Part shown: positions 53,156 to 62,016 of the stretch, one piece after another
How positions within the stretch are numbered: the stretch's first letter is position 1
How the letters are laid out: each line of letters opens with the position of its first letter
Origin: Sulfopaludibacter sp963815475
Lineage (GTDB): Bacteria > Acidobacteriota > Terriglobia > Bryobacterales > Bryobacteraceae
Reading direction: 5' to 3'
DNA length: 64,000 nucleotides
Assembly: GCA_963815475.1 (NCBI GenBank)
Contig: CAWFHD010000003.1
Span: forward strand, 434,001 to 498,000
The notes under the pieces: model-generated
What the model was told of the DNA's origin: nothing
Seen by the model: only the letters and a program-made list of their open reading frames with translations
Database searches by the model: none
Translations under genes and position numbers: made by a program

Positions 53156-54229
53156 ATGAGTACAACACAGGTTTCCGCCATCGACATAGACAAGCTGAAC
53201 GCCTTCATCGGTCGATTTGTGACCGATCTGGGCGCGGCGGTCCACACCGGCATGGTCGTGATCGGGGAGAAGCTCGGACTTTATAAAGCCCTCGCCGGAG
53301 AATCCCTAAGCTCTGCGCAACTCGCCGCCAAGACTAAGACCGATGAACGGTACGTGCGCGAATGGCTGGCATCCCAAGCCGCTGGCGGCTACGTCACTTA
53401 CTACGATCAGACAGACACGTTCGGCCTGAATGACGAACAGGCTTTCGCCTTGGCAAAGGAAGACAGTCCGGCCTATCTGCCTGGGGCGTTTGAACTGGCC
53501 TTGGGCTCACTGGCGGCAGTTCCGCGAATCGCAGAATCCTTCCGCTCGGGCGCCGGCATGGGATGGCACGAACATGTGGACGGTGTTTTTCACGGCTGTG
53601 AAAAGTTCTTTCGTCCAGGCTACGCAGCGAATCTGGTGGCCACCTGGATCCCCGCTCTGAGCGATGTCAAAGAGAAGTTGGAGGCAGGCGCACAAGTGGC
53701 CGATATCGGGTGCGGGACAGGCGCTTCCACCATCCTGATGGCGAAAGCGTTCCCGAAATCTCAGTTCTTCGGGTTCGACTATCACGATAAATCGATCGAC
53801 GCGGCGCGCGAATCTGCCAGGCGTAACGGAGTGGCCGATCGGGTCACCTTCAACGTGGCCCGGGCGAAAGAGTTTCCCGGCAAAGACTACGATTTCGTGG
53901 CCGTCTTCGACAGCCTGCACGACATGGGCGACCCGATCGGGGCCGCTGAACACGTCCGGCGATCCCTGGCCAAAGATGGGACCTGGATGATTGTGGAGCC
54001 CTTTGCGAATGACCATTTGAAGGACAACCTGAATCCCGTTGGCCGGGTCTACTACTCCCTTTCCACTCTGCTGTGCACGCCGTGTTCGCGATCGCAGGAA
54101 GTCGGATTGTGCCTGGGAGCCCAGGCCGGCCAGAGCCGCATTCGGGAGGTTGCCACTTCCGCCGGGTTTAAGTGCTTTCGCCGGGCCGCCGAAACCCCTT
54201 TCAACATTGTCTACGAAGCCCGGCCGTAA
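53156..54229 (+). CDS. Class I SAM-dependent methyltransferase with winged-helix N-terminus
   Basis: GAAAGGAG precedes the ATG at 53156; the product is 357 aa. Residues about 15-100 form a winged-helix dimerisation domain like that of O-methyltransferases and Rv2258c (LGLYKALAGESLSSAQLAAK; YVREWLASQAAGGYVTYYDQ). The Rossmann core has motif I VADIGCGTGAS (181-191), FFGFDYHDKSIDAARESARR (motif II) and DFVAVFDSLHDMGDP (motif IV). The end has two Cys near LLCTPCSRSQ. It probably methylates a small molecule; the substrate is unknown. Confidence 0.93.
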   Translation: MSTTQVSAIDIDKLNAFIGRFVTDLGAAVHTGMVVIGEKLGLYKALAGESLSSAQLAAKTKTDERYVREWLASQAAGGYVTYYDQTDTFGLNDEQAFALAKEDSPAYLPGAFELALGSLAAVPRIAESFRSGAGMGWHEHVDGVFHGCEKFFRPGYAANLVATWIPALSDVKEKLEAGAQVADIGCGTGASTILMAKAFPKSQFFGFDYHDKSIDAARESARRNGVADRVTFNVARAKEFPGKDYDFVAVFDSLHDMGDPIGAAEHVRRSLAKDGTWMIVEPFANDHLKDNLNPVGRVYYSLSTLLCTPCSRSQEVGLCLGAQAGQSRIREVATSAGFKCFRRAAETPFNIVYEARP

Positions 54230-54268
54230 CCTGACCGTTCCCTACCTAAGACAATACCGGCGGGTTCA

Positions 54269-56908
54269 TTGTGCGAAAATGGCCGGGACATGGCGATCCC
54301 AGCTACAGCGGTCTGGCTGGCCGCGACGAAACTCGCCGCTCCCGCAAGGCGCCGGGACGCCCTCCTGCGGCCGCGCCTCATCGAAACCCTGACGAGGGCA
54401 TTAGAGTACACACCGCTCATTCTGATCTCCGCTCCCGCCGGCGCAGGCAAGACCACCCTGCTCGCCGACCTTCCAATCGCGTTTCCGAAGACCATCTGGG
54501 CGTGGCTGTTGCTGGACGCAGAGGACAACGATCCTTCGCGATTTGCCGCCGCCCTGATCGCCTCCCTCACCAAGGCAGGCATTGCCATTGAGGAAAACGC
54601 TGCAAGACCGGGAGAACCGCGCCTTACGATTACGGCGATTATCAACGGCATTGCTCAGGACGAGGGCAGAAGATTTGGGATCGTGCTGGACGATCTGCAC
54701 CGGATCTTCGAGCCGTCGGTGCTGGAATTGCTGGAGTATCTGATCGACAACCAGCCGCCGAATTTACGCGTGGTGGTGGCCAGCCGTCAGGACCCGCAAC
54801 TCAAACTGGCCCGCCGCCGGGCTCGTCACGACTTAGCGGAGATTCGCCTGCAGGATTTGAGCTTCCGCGAAGACGAAATCGCCGCGCTGGCGAACCAGTG
54901 CCTGGGCCTCAATTTGAACAGCCAGGAAGTGAAGCTGCTGCATTCACGGACCGAAGGCTGGGCCGCCGGGCTACGCCTGCTGGCCACATCGATGGCTCAA
55001 CTTTCAGCCAACTGCACCACGCTGCTGCCAGGCGAAATTCAGGGCAGTCAGCATATTTTCGATTTTCTAGCAGAAGAGGTGCTCGACCACCAGGCGCCGG
55101 ACCTGCGCAGCTTTCTGCTGGAAACGTCCATTCTGACTGTGCTCCGGCCCGAAGTTTGCGATGGGCTTACCGGTCGGCGGGATTCCAACCGCGTCCTGCA
55201 GGATCTTTATCGCCGGAGCTTGTACGTGGTAGCCGCGGACGAAGGGGAAACTACGTTCCGCTACCACGACCTGTTCGCCGATTTTTTGCGAGAACGCCTG
55301 CGCCGCGAGCGTCCGGAGGATTGGACGGCACTGCACCAGCGGGCCGCTCGGGCGGAGACCTCCGCGCCCAATCGTCTGAGGCATTGGCTTGCCGCTTCCA
55401 ACTGGGATGCAGCGGCCGAGGAAATCGAGACCGTGGGTCCCGAATATGCGCGCCGGGGCTTTGTGACCACGCTCCAGCGCTGGATCTCCGAACTTCCTGA
55501 AGAGGCGCGCCTGCGGCGTCCCCGCGTCCTCTACCTGCTGGGCCACGCGATCTGGACGCAAAGCGAATTTTCGCAGGCTCAACCCTATCTGGAACAGGCG
55601 CTGGAAGGATTCCGCCGCACCCAGGATATGGTGGGACAGGGGGAAACGCTGGTGGCGCTCGCCAACAGCGCGGTGATGAACAATCGCCTGGATGAATCGC
55701 GCGCAATGATCCGCGAGGCTCTCACCTTCGACATCCCTAGCTCCGGCCGCGTGCAACTTCACTCGGCCAGCGCGTGGGACGCCATATATCGCAAGGATTG
55801 GGCCGACGCCACAGACCATCTCGACCAGGTATTTCAGATGGTGAAAAGCGGCGCGGCGATTTCCAATCCCCTGGCGCTGATGTCCGTGCTGTTTGCGGCG
55901 TGCTTGCCCTGTTATGTAGACCGGATGGAAAATATTTGCTCCAATATGCGTCTTCGCCTCTCCGGACCGCCCGACCTGACCCATGGCTGCTACTACATGC
56001 TGAACAGCGCCGTTCTGTTCGTTCGGGGCGACTATGCCGGCGCTGACCGGGATGCCAGGAGGGCTCTTGCCATCTCACGCGACTGCGGCCAGATGCTGCT
56101 CCTCGATATCGCTCTGTGCACCAATTTCTGGTTGACGGCAACGGCACGGGGTGACTGGGCGGATATGGAGGCTTGGAGCAATAACAGCCTGGAATATAAC
56201 AAGTATGGCCAGATCATCGGCAACTGGCGGCTTCATCCGCTCTACCAGCAAGCACGCGCCCGCTGGCATTCAGGCAACCTCGAAGGGCTTCGCGCCACAT
56301 ATGAAGAAGCCATGCGGCCGAACCCGGTAGAAGCCCCGGCGGCTCTACCCTACCGCTACCTGACCCGCGGCATTCTGCGCCTCGCCGAGCGCTCACTGGC
56401 CCAGGCCGAACAGGCTTTCCGCGAGGCACTGCGGGAGGAAGAAGGCTTCAAGGTCTCCCGAGCGACCTCCAGCGCCAGGGTCATGTTGGGTTACACTTTG
56501 CTTCTGCGCGGACAACCCGCGGACGCCATGGAAGCCTTCCAGCCATTTTTGGAAGAGACAGAAACTTCGAATGTGCCAGGGTATCTGATGCGCGAAAATC
56601 CCCATGTCATTGCACTGCTCCGGCAAGCGCACAAACAGAATTTGCACCGCGCGTGGGTGGAGCACGTGCTGGAATTGCTTGGAGCGCCGCTGAACCCCGC
56701 GCAGGCCGCGGGTGGCGAAACGCTGTCGGAACGCGAATTGGAAGTGCTGCGCATCATGGCCGAGGGTCTCGCCAACCGTGACATCGCCCTGCGTCTGTTC
56801 GTGAGTGAAGCCACGGTGAAGACCCACGTGCAGCGCATCATGCGAAAACTCGACGGTAAGACGCGCACTCAGGCGGTGGCTCGCGCCCGGGACCTGATGC
56901 TTCTGTGA
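54269..56908 (+). CDS. MalT/LuxR-type large ATP-binding regulator
   Basis: An 879-aa protein. The start is GTG 54269 or, seven codons later, ATG 54290. Residues about 20-330 form a STAND NTPase with Walker A SAPAGAGKTT (54-63) and FGIVLDDLHRI as Walker B. A winged helix and helical solenoid of TPR type follow (about 380-800: VLYLLGHAIWTQSEFSQAQP, RLAERSLAQAEQAFREALRE). A LuxR helix-turn-helix closes the protein (LSERELEVLRIMAEGLANRD; EATVKTHVQRIMRKL). Such regulators bind a ligand in the solenoid and activate transcription with ATP. MalT of E. coli is the model. The downstream sialidase gene could be a target, but no operator was recognised. Confidence 0.95.
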   Translation: MCENGRDMAIPATAVWLAATKLAAPARRRDALLRPRLIETLTRALEYTPLILISAPAGAGKTTLLADLPIAFPKTIWAWLLLDAEDNDPSRFAAALIASLTKAGIAIEENAARPGEPRLTITAIINGIAQDEGRRFGIVLDDLHRIFEPSVLELLEYLIDNQPPNLRVVVASRQDPQLKLARRRARHDLAEIRLQDLSFREDEIAALANQCLGLNLNSQEVKLLHSRTEGWAAGLRLLATSMAQLSANCTTLLPGEIQGSQHIFDFLAEEVLDHQAPDLRSFLLETSILTVLRPEVCDGLTGRRDSNRVLQDLYRRSLYVVAADEGETTFRYHDLFADFLRERLRRERPEDWTALHQRAARAETSAPNRLRHWLAASNWDAAAEEIETVGPEYARRGFVTTLQRWISELPEEARLRRPRVLYLLGHAIWTQSEFSQAQPYLEQALEGFRRTQDMVGQGETLVALANSAVMNNRLDESRAMIREALTFDIPSSGRVQLHSASAWDAIYRKDWADATDHLDQVFQMVKSGAAISNPLALMSVLFAACLPCYVDRMENICSNMRLRLSGPPDLTHGCYYMLNSAVLFVRGDYAGADRDARRALAISRDCGQMLLLDIALCTNFWLTATARGDWADMEAWSNNSLEYNKYGQIIGNWRLHPLYQQARARWHSGNLEGLRATYEEAMRPNPVEAPAALPYRYLTRGILRLAERSLAQAEQAFREALREEEGFKVSRATSSARVMLGYTLLLRGQPADAMEAFQPFLEETETSNVPGYLMRENPHVIALLRQAHKQNLHRAWVEHVLELLGAPLNPAQAAGGETLSERELEVLRIMAEGLANRDIALRLFVSEATVKTHVQRIMRKLDGKTRTQAVARARDLMLL

Positions 56909-56952
56909 TTTGCACATAGCGTACAAATCGCTCTGAAGTATATGTTTTAAAT

Positions 56953-58052
56953 ATGCAACGTCTCGTCGCGACCGCCCTCTTTCTTGCGACTGTGCCGGAC
57001 AAGCCGCCGGCATTCCCGTGTGGATTTCCGGGACCGAAGGGTACAATGCCTACCGGATCCCCGCACTGCTGGTTTCGGCCAAGGGCACGCTCCTGGCCTT
57101 TGCCGAGGGCCGCCTCAACGGCCGCGGCGATTCGGGCGCCATCCACATCCTGCTCAAGCGCAGCTGGGACCAGGGCGCTACCTGGAGCGCGGCATCCACC
57201 GTGCTTTCGTTCGGTGACGACACCGCGGGCAATCCGGCGCCGGTGCTCGACAGGCGGACAGGCAAGATCTGGCTACTGGCCACGCGAAATCCGGGCGCCG
57301 ATACGGAGGCGCAGATCCTTAACCATACGTCCAAGGGGACCCGAACCGTCTGGGTGACGCACAGCGACGACGACGGCCGCACATGGTCCGATGCAGTCGA
57401 GATTACGTACTCCGTGAAGCCGGCGGAATGGACGTGGTACGCTACCGGCCCGGGCGCCGGCATTCAACTGCGCAGCTGCCGCCTGATGGTGGCCTGCGAT
57501 CACAATTCCGGTCAGCCCGATGGCTGGTTCTCGCACGTGATCTACAGCGACGATGCCGGCGCCACCTGGAAGCTGGGCGGTAGCGCAGGCCCACAGGGGA
57601 ACGAATCGACCGTGGTGGAGTTGGCCGATGGCCGACTGATCCTCAACATGCGCAGTTCGGCCAAGCTCAAGAATCGCCTGGTGGCGTACAGCATGGACCG
57701 GGGCGCCACGTGGTCGGAAGGCGTCGTCGATCCGGTATTGATTGACCCCGTTTGTGAAGGCGCGATTCTGCGCGCCGGCAAAGCCGATATCGTTTTCTCG
57801 AATGCGGCCTCGGCCAAGCGCGAGGCGCTCACCATCCGCCTGAGCCGCGATGGCGGCAAAACCTGGATGGCAAGCCATGTGATCCAAGCCGGTCCGGCGG
57901 CGTATTCGAGCCTTGCGCAGTTGCCCGATAGATCGATCGGCGTTCTGTATGAAGCTGGCGAGAAGACGCCTTACGAGACCATTACCTTCACCAGGCTGCC
58001 GGAGAAATGGTGGTCGGCCAAGCCAGCCAGCAGCCATCGCGTGCCAAAATAG
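56953..58052 (+). CDS. Exo-alpha-sialidase (GH33-like, BNR repeats), frameshift after the signal peptide
   Basis: The long frame begins only at 57018 (GTG), without an export signal. ATG 56953 in another frame gives MQRLVATALFLAT, and one added base near 56993 continues CAGQAAGIPVWISGTEGYNA, a full signal peptide joined to the enzyme (366 aa). The RIP-type arginine motif is in YNAYRIPALLVSAKGTLLAF, followed by EGRLN. Asp-boxes SxDxGxTW are SWDQGATWS, SDDDGRTWS, SDDAGATWK, SMDRGATWS and SRDGGKTWM. This is a six-bladed propeller that releases terminal sialic acid, or possibly another nonulosonate. No sialic-acid catabolic genes are nearby. Confidence 0.9.
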
Positions 58053-58118
58053 AGACCATGTAACGGGTCCGGCGGGTGCAGCCGAGGGTGACTCCTTTTG
58101 TTTGGAGAGGAGAAGCAT

Positions 58119-60189
58119 GAAGCAGGGTGAAATCGTAGTCCCCAGATTCTCCACTATTAAAACGCCAGCGATTCAACTCCTGGTAGCAGCGCTTCTCGTG
58201 CCCGCCGGGCTCAACGCTCAGCGGTGCACCGGGAACATCAACATCGGATGCACAAAACGCAGGCGCCGTTTGCAGTCCGGTGAGCAGCGGTGTAGGACCG
58301 ACGGGCCACTGTGTCACTCCTGCCGGCCTGCCACCGGGAGAACGCGAATGTAACTGTGTTGGAGCGCCCGCGCTCAACCTGACGGGAACGTGGGCCGGGA
58401 ATGATGGCGCTGTCTATTATCTGCGACACATCGGAAATCAACTGTGGTGGGCGGGTTTCAGCACGGAGACCCCGGCAGGCGCTGGAGACCTGAACAAGGG
58501 CCTGGCGTTCACCAACGTGTTTCAGGGTCAGATCTCGGGAAACACGGCGAACGGGGACGGGCGGACGTCCCACGCGGGCGCACCCTCCAGAATGGGACGC
58601 TCACGCTAAACGTTTCCAACGGCCAAATCCAACGCGCGGCGGTCACCGGCGGATTCGGAGCGAGTCAATGGAATCGGACCAGCCCCGCGCCTCCGCCCGC
58701 TGACATCTTTTCCATCTTCGACCAGGTGAAGAAGAACCAGAACGCATGGCGCGATCACTCCCTGCTGGACAACCTGAAGCCGGCAAAAGACAGGCCGGTG
58801 GCTATTTTCGGCTCTATCGTTAAGGCGCCCGACGATGCCGACCCCATGCACGTAAACTACTCCGCGCGGAATGGGCGTAGCTACCACGATTTCATCTGCC
58901 TGGACGGCAACGACAGCCCGCCGGACGGCGACATCGACTTCAATATTCAAGTGGATCGACCGTCCCTCGACCAGCAGATCCTTTTTTGGAGCGACGGCTG
59001 GGAGACCAGCCACGGGATTACTCCGGTCAACTTCCGCAACAAGCTGGACCGCCAGAATCAACTGCACATCGAGTCCATCATGTTCGGCGGCACTACTGAG
59101 TGCGGCGATGGCGGCACAACCTCGTTTCTACTTCCCGGCTGGGAGCAGGCCGGCTCCATCGGCGTGTTGCTGAATGGGCTACCCATTGCCGGGCAGATGG
59201 ATCTGACCGACCGCGACGCGAGTTCGGCCCGGATCAACTCGATCCTGGGAAGACCGATCCCGTTTGGAGCCCGCGTCCGCGTGACCGGAAACCTGGTGCT
59301 CGATTGCGGCCACGGCCTGCTCCACAACTGCGACGAGGACGTGGCGAGCACGCAAAACCAGGAAATCCATCCGGTTTACGCGCTCGATTTCGTGCAGAAC
59401 TTTCAACTGCCGCGGCCTCTGGCTCTGCTGACCGGCGCGTGGAGCAGCGACGACTCTGGAACCTACTACCTGCGGCAGATCGGGAACACCGTTTGGTGGT
59501 TGGGCCTCAGTGTGGACGCAGGCCGTAGCTTCGCTAACGTCTTTCATGGAACACTGCAGAACAATCAGGTGTCCGGAGCCTGGGCCGACATCCCGCTCGG
59601 TCAGACCTCCAACGCCGGCACACTTACCCTGGCCGCCGGCACAGGGCCGCTCACCACAGGGTTGTCCCGCACTGCTGTGACGGGCGGATTCGGCGGCGAT
59701 TCGTGGCAAAAACTCTATGACGTGGGCAGTAGAACGTTTGTGGTTGTCTTCGAGAGCGCGACTACTACTGCCGGCTCCTGGCCAGGCACGGCCGAGCCCT
59801 TCGAGCTTCTAGTCGGAGACGCACGGGTGGAGGCGCAAGCGACAAACCCACACACGGTGAAGTTGCAGAACGGACAACAGGTGATGCAGGCAGATCTCAA
59901 CGCGCGCGTTCCCATCGACGCTCCACCGGTTGGCCCATTGCGAGTGGGCGCGCGGTTTGCGGGATATCGGGCGGACTGGACCATCGGGGAGGCGGACCTC
60001 AAGCCCGGCGCCGCTACCCAATCCATGGCTGCGCCGCGAGTCGTCTCATCGGCGCCCGAGCCGAACAGGAGCCTGGTGACGGATCGGGACACCACGAAAG
60101 GCCAGGCCGCTGGGGCCGCCGTGACGGGCGGTCTGCCTGGGCTCACGATTCACTACCACCTCGAATCGGTCACCGGGCCGCAGAAATGA
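58119..60189 (+). pseudogene. Secreted protein with two copies of an unnamed WAD-motif domain, two frameshifts
   Basis: ATG 58119 gives a signal peptide (TPAIQLLVAALLVPAGLNAQ). One base near 58252 (A4 run) and one near 58560 connect three frames into a protein of about 690 aa. Domain copy 1 (LTGTWAGNDGAVYYLRHIGN, QLWWAGFS, FTNVFQGQISGN, ADVPRGRTLQNGTLTL) and copy 2 (LTGAWSSDDSGTYYLRQIGN, TVWWLGLS, FANVFHGTLQNN, ADIPLGQTSNAGTLTL) are alike. Both end AVTGGFG. Copy 2 shows that the codon broken at 58560 was the Trp of WAD. Between them lies about 240 residues of unknown type (YHDFICLDGNDSPPDGDIDF). It is a cell-surface or secreted protein of unknown role. Confidence 0.82.
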
Positions 60190-60397
60190 AGACCTTGAGC
60201 TGTCGCTAGCCGCCTTCGTAAAAACTCGTTGCAGCGGGAAATACCTGTCCAATATCGACGACCCGGTGGCGGCGGCCCGTCAGTGAATGCGTTCACAAAT
60301 CGTAAGGTCACGGCTAAGTCCTGGATGATCACGGAGTCGATAACTCTCACCCTCGTAGTTGCACGGCAGACGGAGTGCAATAGGAATTGCACGGAGT

Positions 60398-61744
60398 ATG
60401 TCCTTTGTGAAGCGTCATGGCCGTTTAGTCGTCGCAGTGTGCTGCGTCGGAGCCCTCGGTTTCGCCTCGGCACAATTCTTCCGCCCCACGATCCCGAATC
60501 CTCCCGTAACGGCAGACCTTGCCGCGCCGCCCGAGGTCAAACAGATTCTGCGTGCTGCTTGTTACGACTGCCATTCCAATGAGACCAGGCTCGCGTGGTT
60601 CGACCAGGTGGTCCCGGCCTATTGGCTGGTGGCCGACGACGTGAAGCAAGGGCGCGCGCATCTGAATTTCTCGGAGATCGGAAGGCAACCGGCTGCCCAG
60701 CAAAAAGGCGCCCTGTACGAAGCGGTAAATCAGATTCGGTTGGGCGCTATGCCGCCGGCAAGCTATCGGGCCCTTCACCGCGACGCTGTTCTTGCACCCG
60801 AGCAGATTCGGATTCTGATGACCTGGCTGAATGCCTCCGATACGCCAAAACCAACGTCAGCAAGCGATGTCGCGGCGGACAGGGCGCAGTTCGACGCCTG
60901 GATTCACGACCAGGGTCCCGTACACGGTCCTGTGCCGGCGCCAAACGGGATTCACTTTCTGCCGGATTACAAGGACTGGAAAACCATTAACGCCACCGAC
61001 CGCTTCGACAACCAAACGGTCCGCGTCATCCTGGGTAACGCCGAGGCAATCCAGGCTGTCGCCGGGAATCACACCAATCCCTGGCCTGATGGGGCTGCAT
61101 TCGCCAAGGTTGCCTGGTTCGCCCGCGACGACGGAAATGGCAGCGTGCTCCCAGGAGCGTTCTTTCAGGTGGAATTCATGATTCGGGACAACCAGAAGTA
61201 CGCTCAGACCAAGGGGTGGGGATGGGCGCGATGGCGTGGGCGAGAATTGACTCCGTACGGAAAGAACGAAGGGTTCTCAAGCGAGTGCATTGGCTGCCAC
61301 CTACCGTTACGGGCTACGGACTACGTCTATACGGTCCCACTGCCAATCAACGGCCCCGCGGCGCTCAGCGGAGGCCTGCCGGTGAATCCGCTGCACTGGA
61401 GGGTGATCACGCCGGTTATAGACAAGCGAACTTCCACCATTGGCATCCTGTATGGGAACGATATCGCAGTGCAACACGCGCGCAGCAACTCGAACCTTGA
61501 CTATCCCGTTGGGTCGATCGTGTGTTTGGTCACTTGGGAAGCACAGGATGACGATCATTGGTTTGGAGCAAAGATTCCCGCGCGACCGAAATCGGTTGAA
61601 TACGCTACCGTCACTGCCGGTCCGGGTAACGGGAAAACAATTGTGTTCGAGAGCTACAGCGGGTCACCTTTGTCTAAGATACCTGCGCCCGATCAAGGCC
61701 GCGCCGCGTACCTGCTTTCCCTTCGCGCCGCGGTAATGCCATAG
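60398..61744 (+). CDS. Haem-binding domain fused to cytochrome P460-like domain
   Basis: ATG 60398 follows GGAG by 3-4 nt; the product is 448 aa. A signal/anchor segment (9-26) is followed by a haem-binding domain with CYDCH (55-59) in AACYDCHSNETRLAWFDQVV and a candidate axial Met in LGAMPPASYRAL (118). This is the pattern of the DUF1924/Haem_bd type. The second half (about 185-448) resembles cytochrome P460, with FLPDYKDWKTINATDRFDNQ and a CIGCH motif (297-301). Such proteins oxidise hydroxylamine or act in electron transfer. Here a Lys near QKYAQTKGW could form the P460 cross-link, but this cannot be shown. Two haems are expected. Confidence 0.9.
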   Translation: MSFVKRHGRLVVAVCCVGALGFASAQFFRPTIPNPPVTADLAAPPEVKQILRAACYDCHSNETRLAWFDQVVPAYWLVADDVKQGRAHLNFSEIGRQPAAQQKGALYEAVNQIRLGAMPPASYRALHRDAVLAPEQIRILMTWLNASDTPKPTSASDVAADRAQFDAWIHDQGPVHGPVPAPNGIHFLPDYKDWKTINATDRFDNQTVRVILGNAEAIQAVAGNHTNPWPDGAAFAKVAWFARDDGNGSVLPGAFFQVEFMIRDNQKYAQTKGWGWARWRGRELTPYGKNEGFSSECIGCHLPLRATDYVYTVPLPINGPAALSGGLPVNPLHWRVITPVIDKRTSTIGILYGNDIAVQHARSNSNLDYPVGSIVCLVTWEAQDDDHWFGAKIPARPKSVEYATVTAGPGNGKTIVFESYSGSPLSKIPAPDQGRAAYLLSLRAAVMP

Positions 61745-62016
61745 ACGATGATCGAAGGCGTCACGTCATGAAACGAGTGGCGCCCGGGCAAGTGTCTTCA
61801 TATACGCTTCGCCGGCGGCGCATCTGCATACCCACATGGCAAAAATCGATCAAGGTCGGGGCCAATTTGTTCCTGTGCCGACAAGATCTACCCGTCCCGG
61901 CGCCGCCGACCGCCGGCGCAATTGCTTTGGTTGGTGATGGGGCGTCCCCTGTGAAGCGCTGAATGTTGAAACCCAAACATCGGTCCTTTTAGTGCAATGC
62001 CGAGTCCGGACAACCT

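Noticed and set aside
61768..61962. Plus-strand 64-codon frame before the second RND permease
   Set aside because: Basic, low-complexity product, no ribosome site, no family pattern; likely a chance frame in an intergene.
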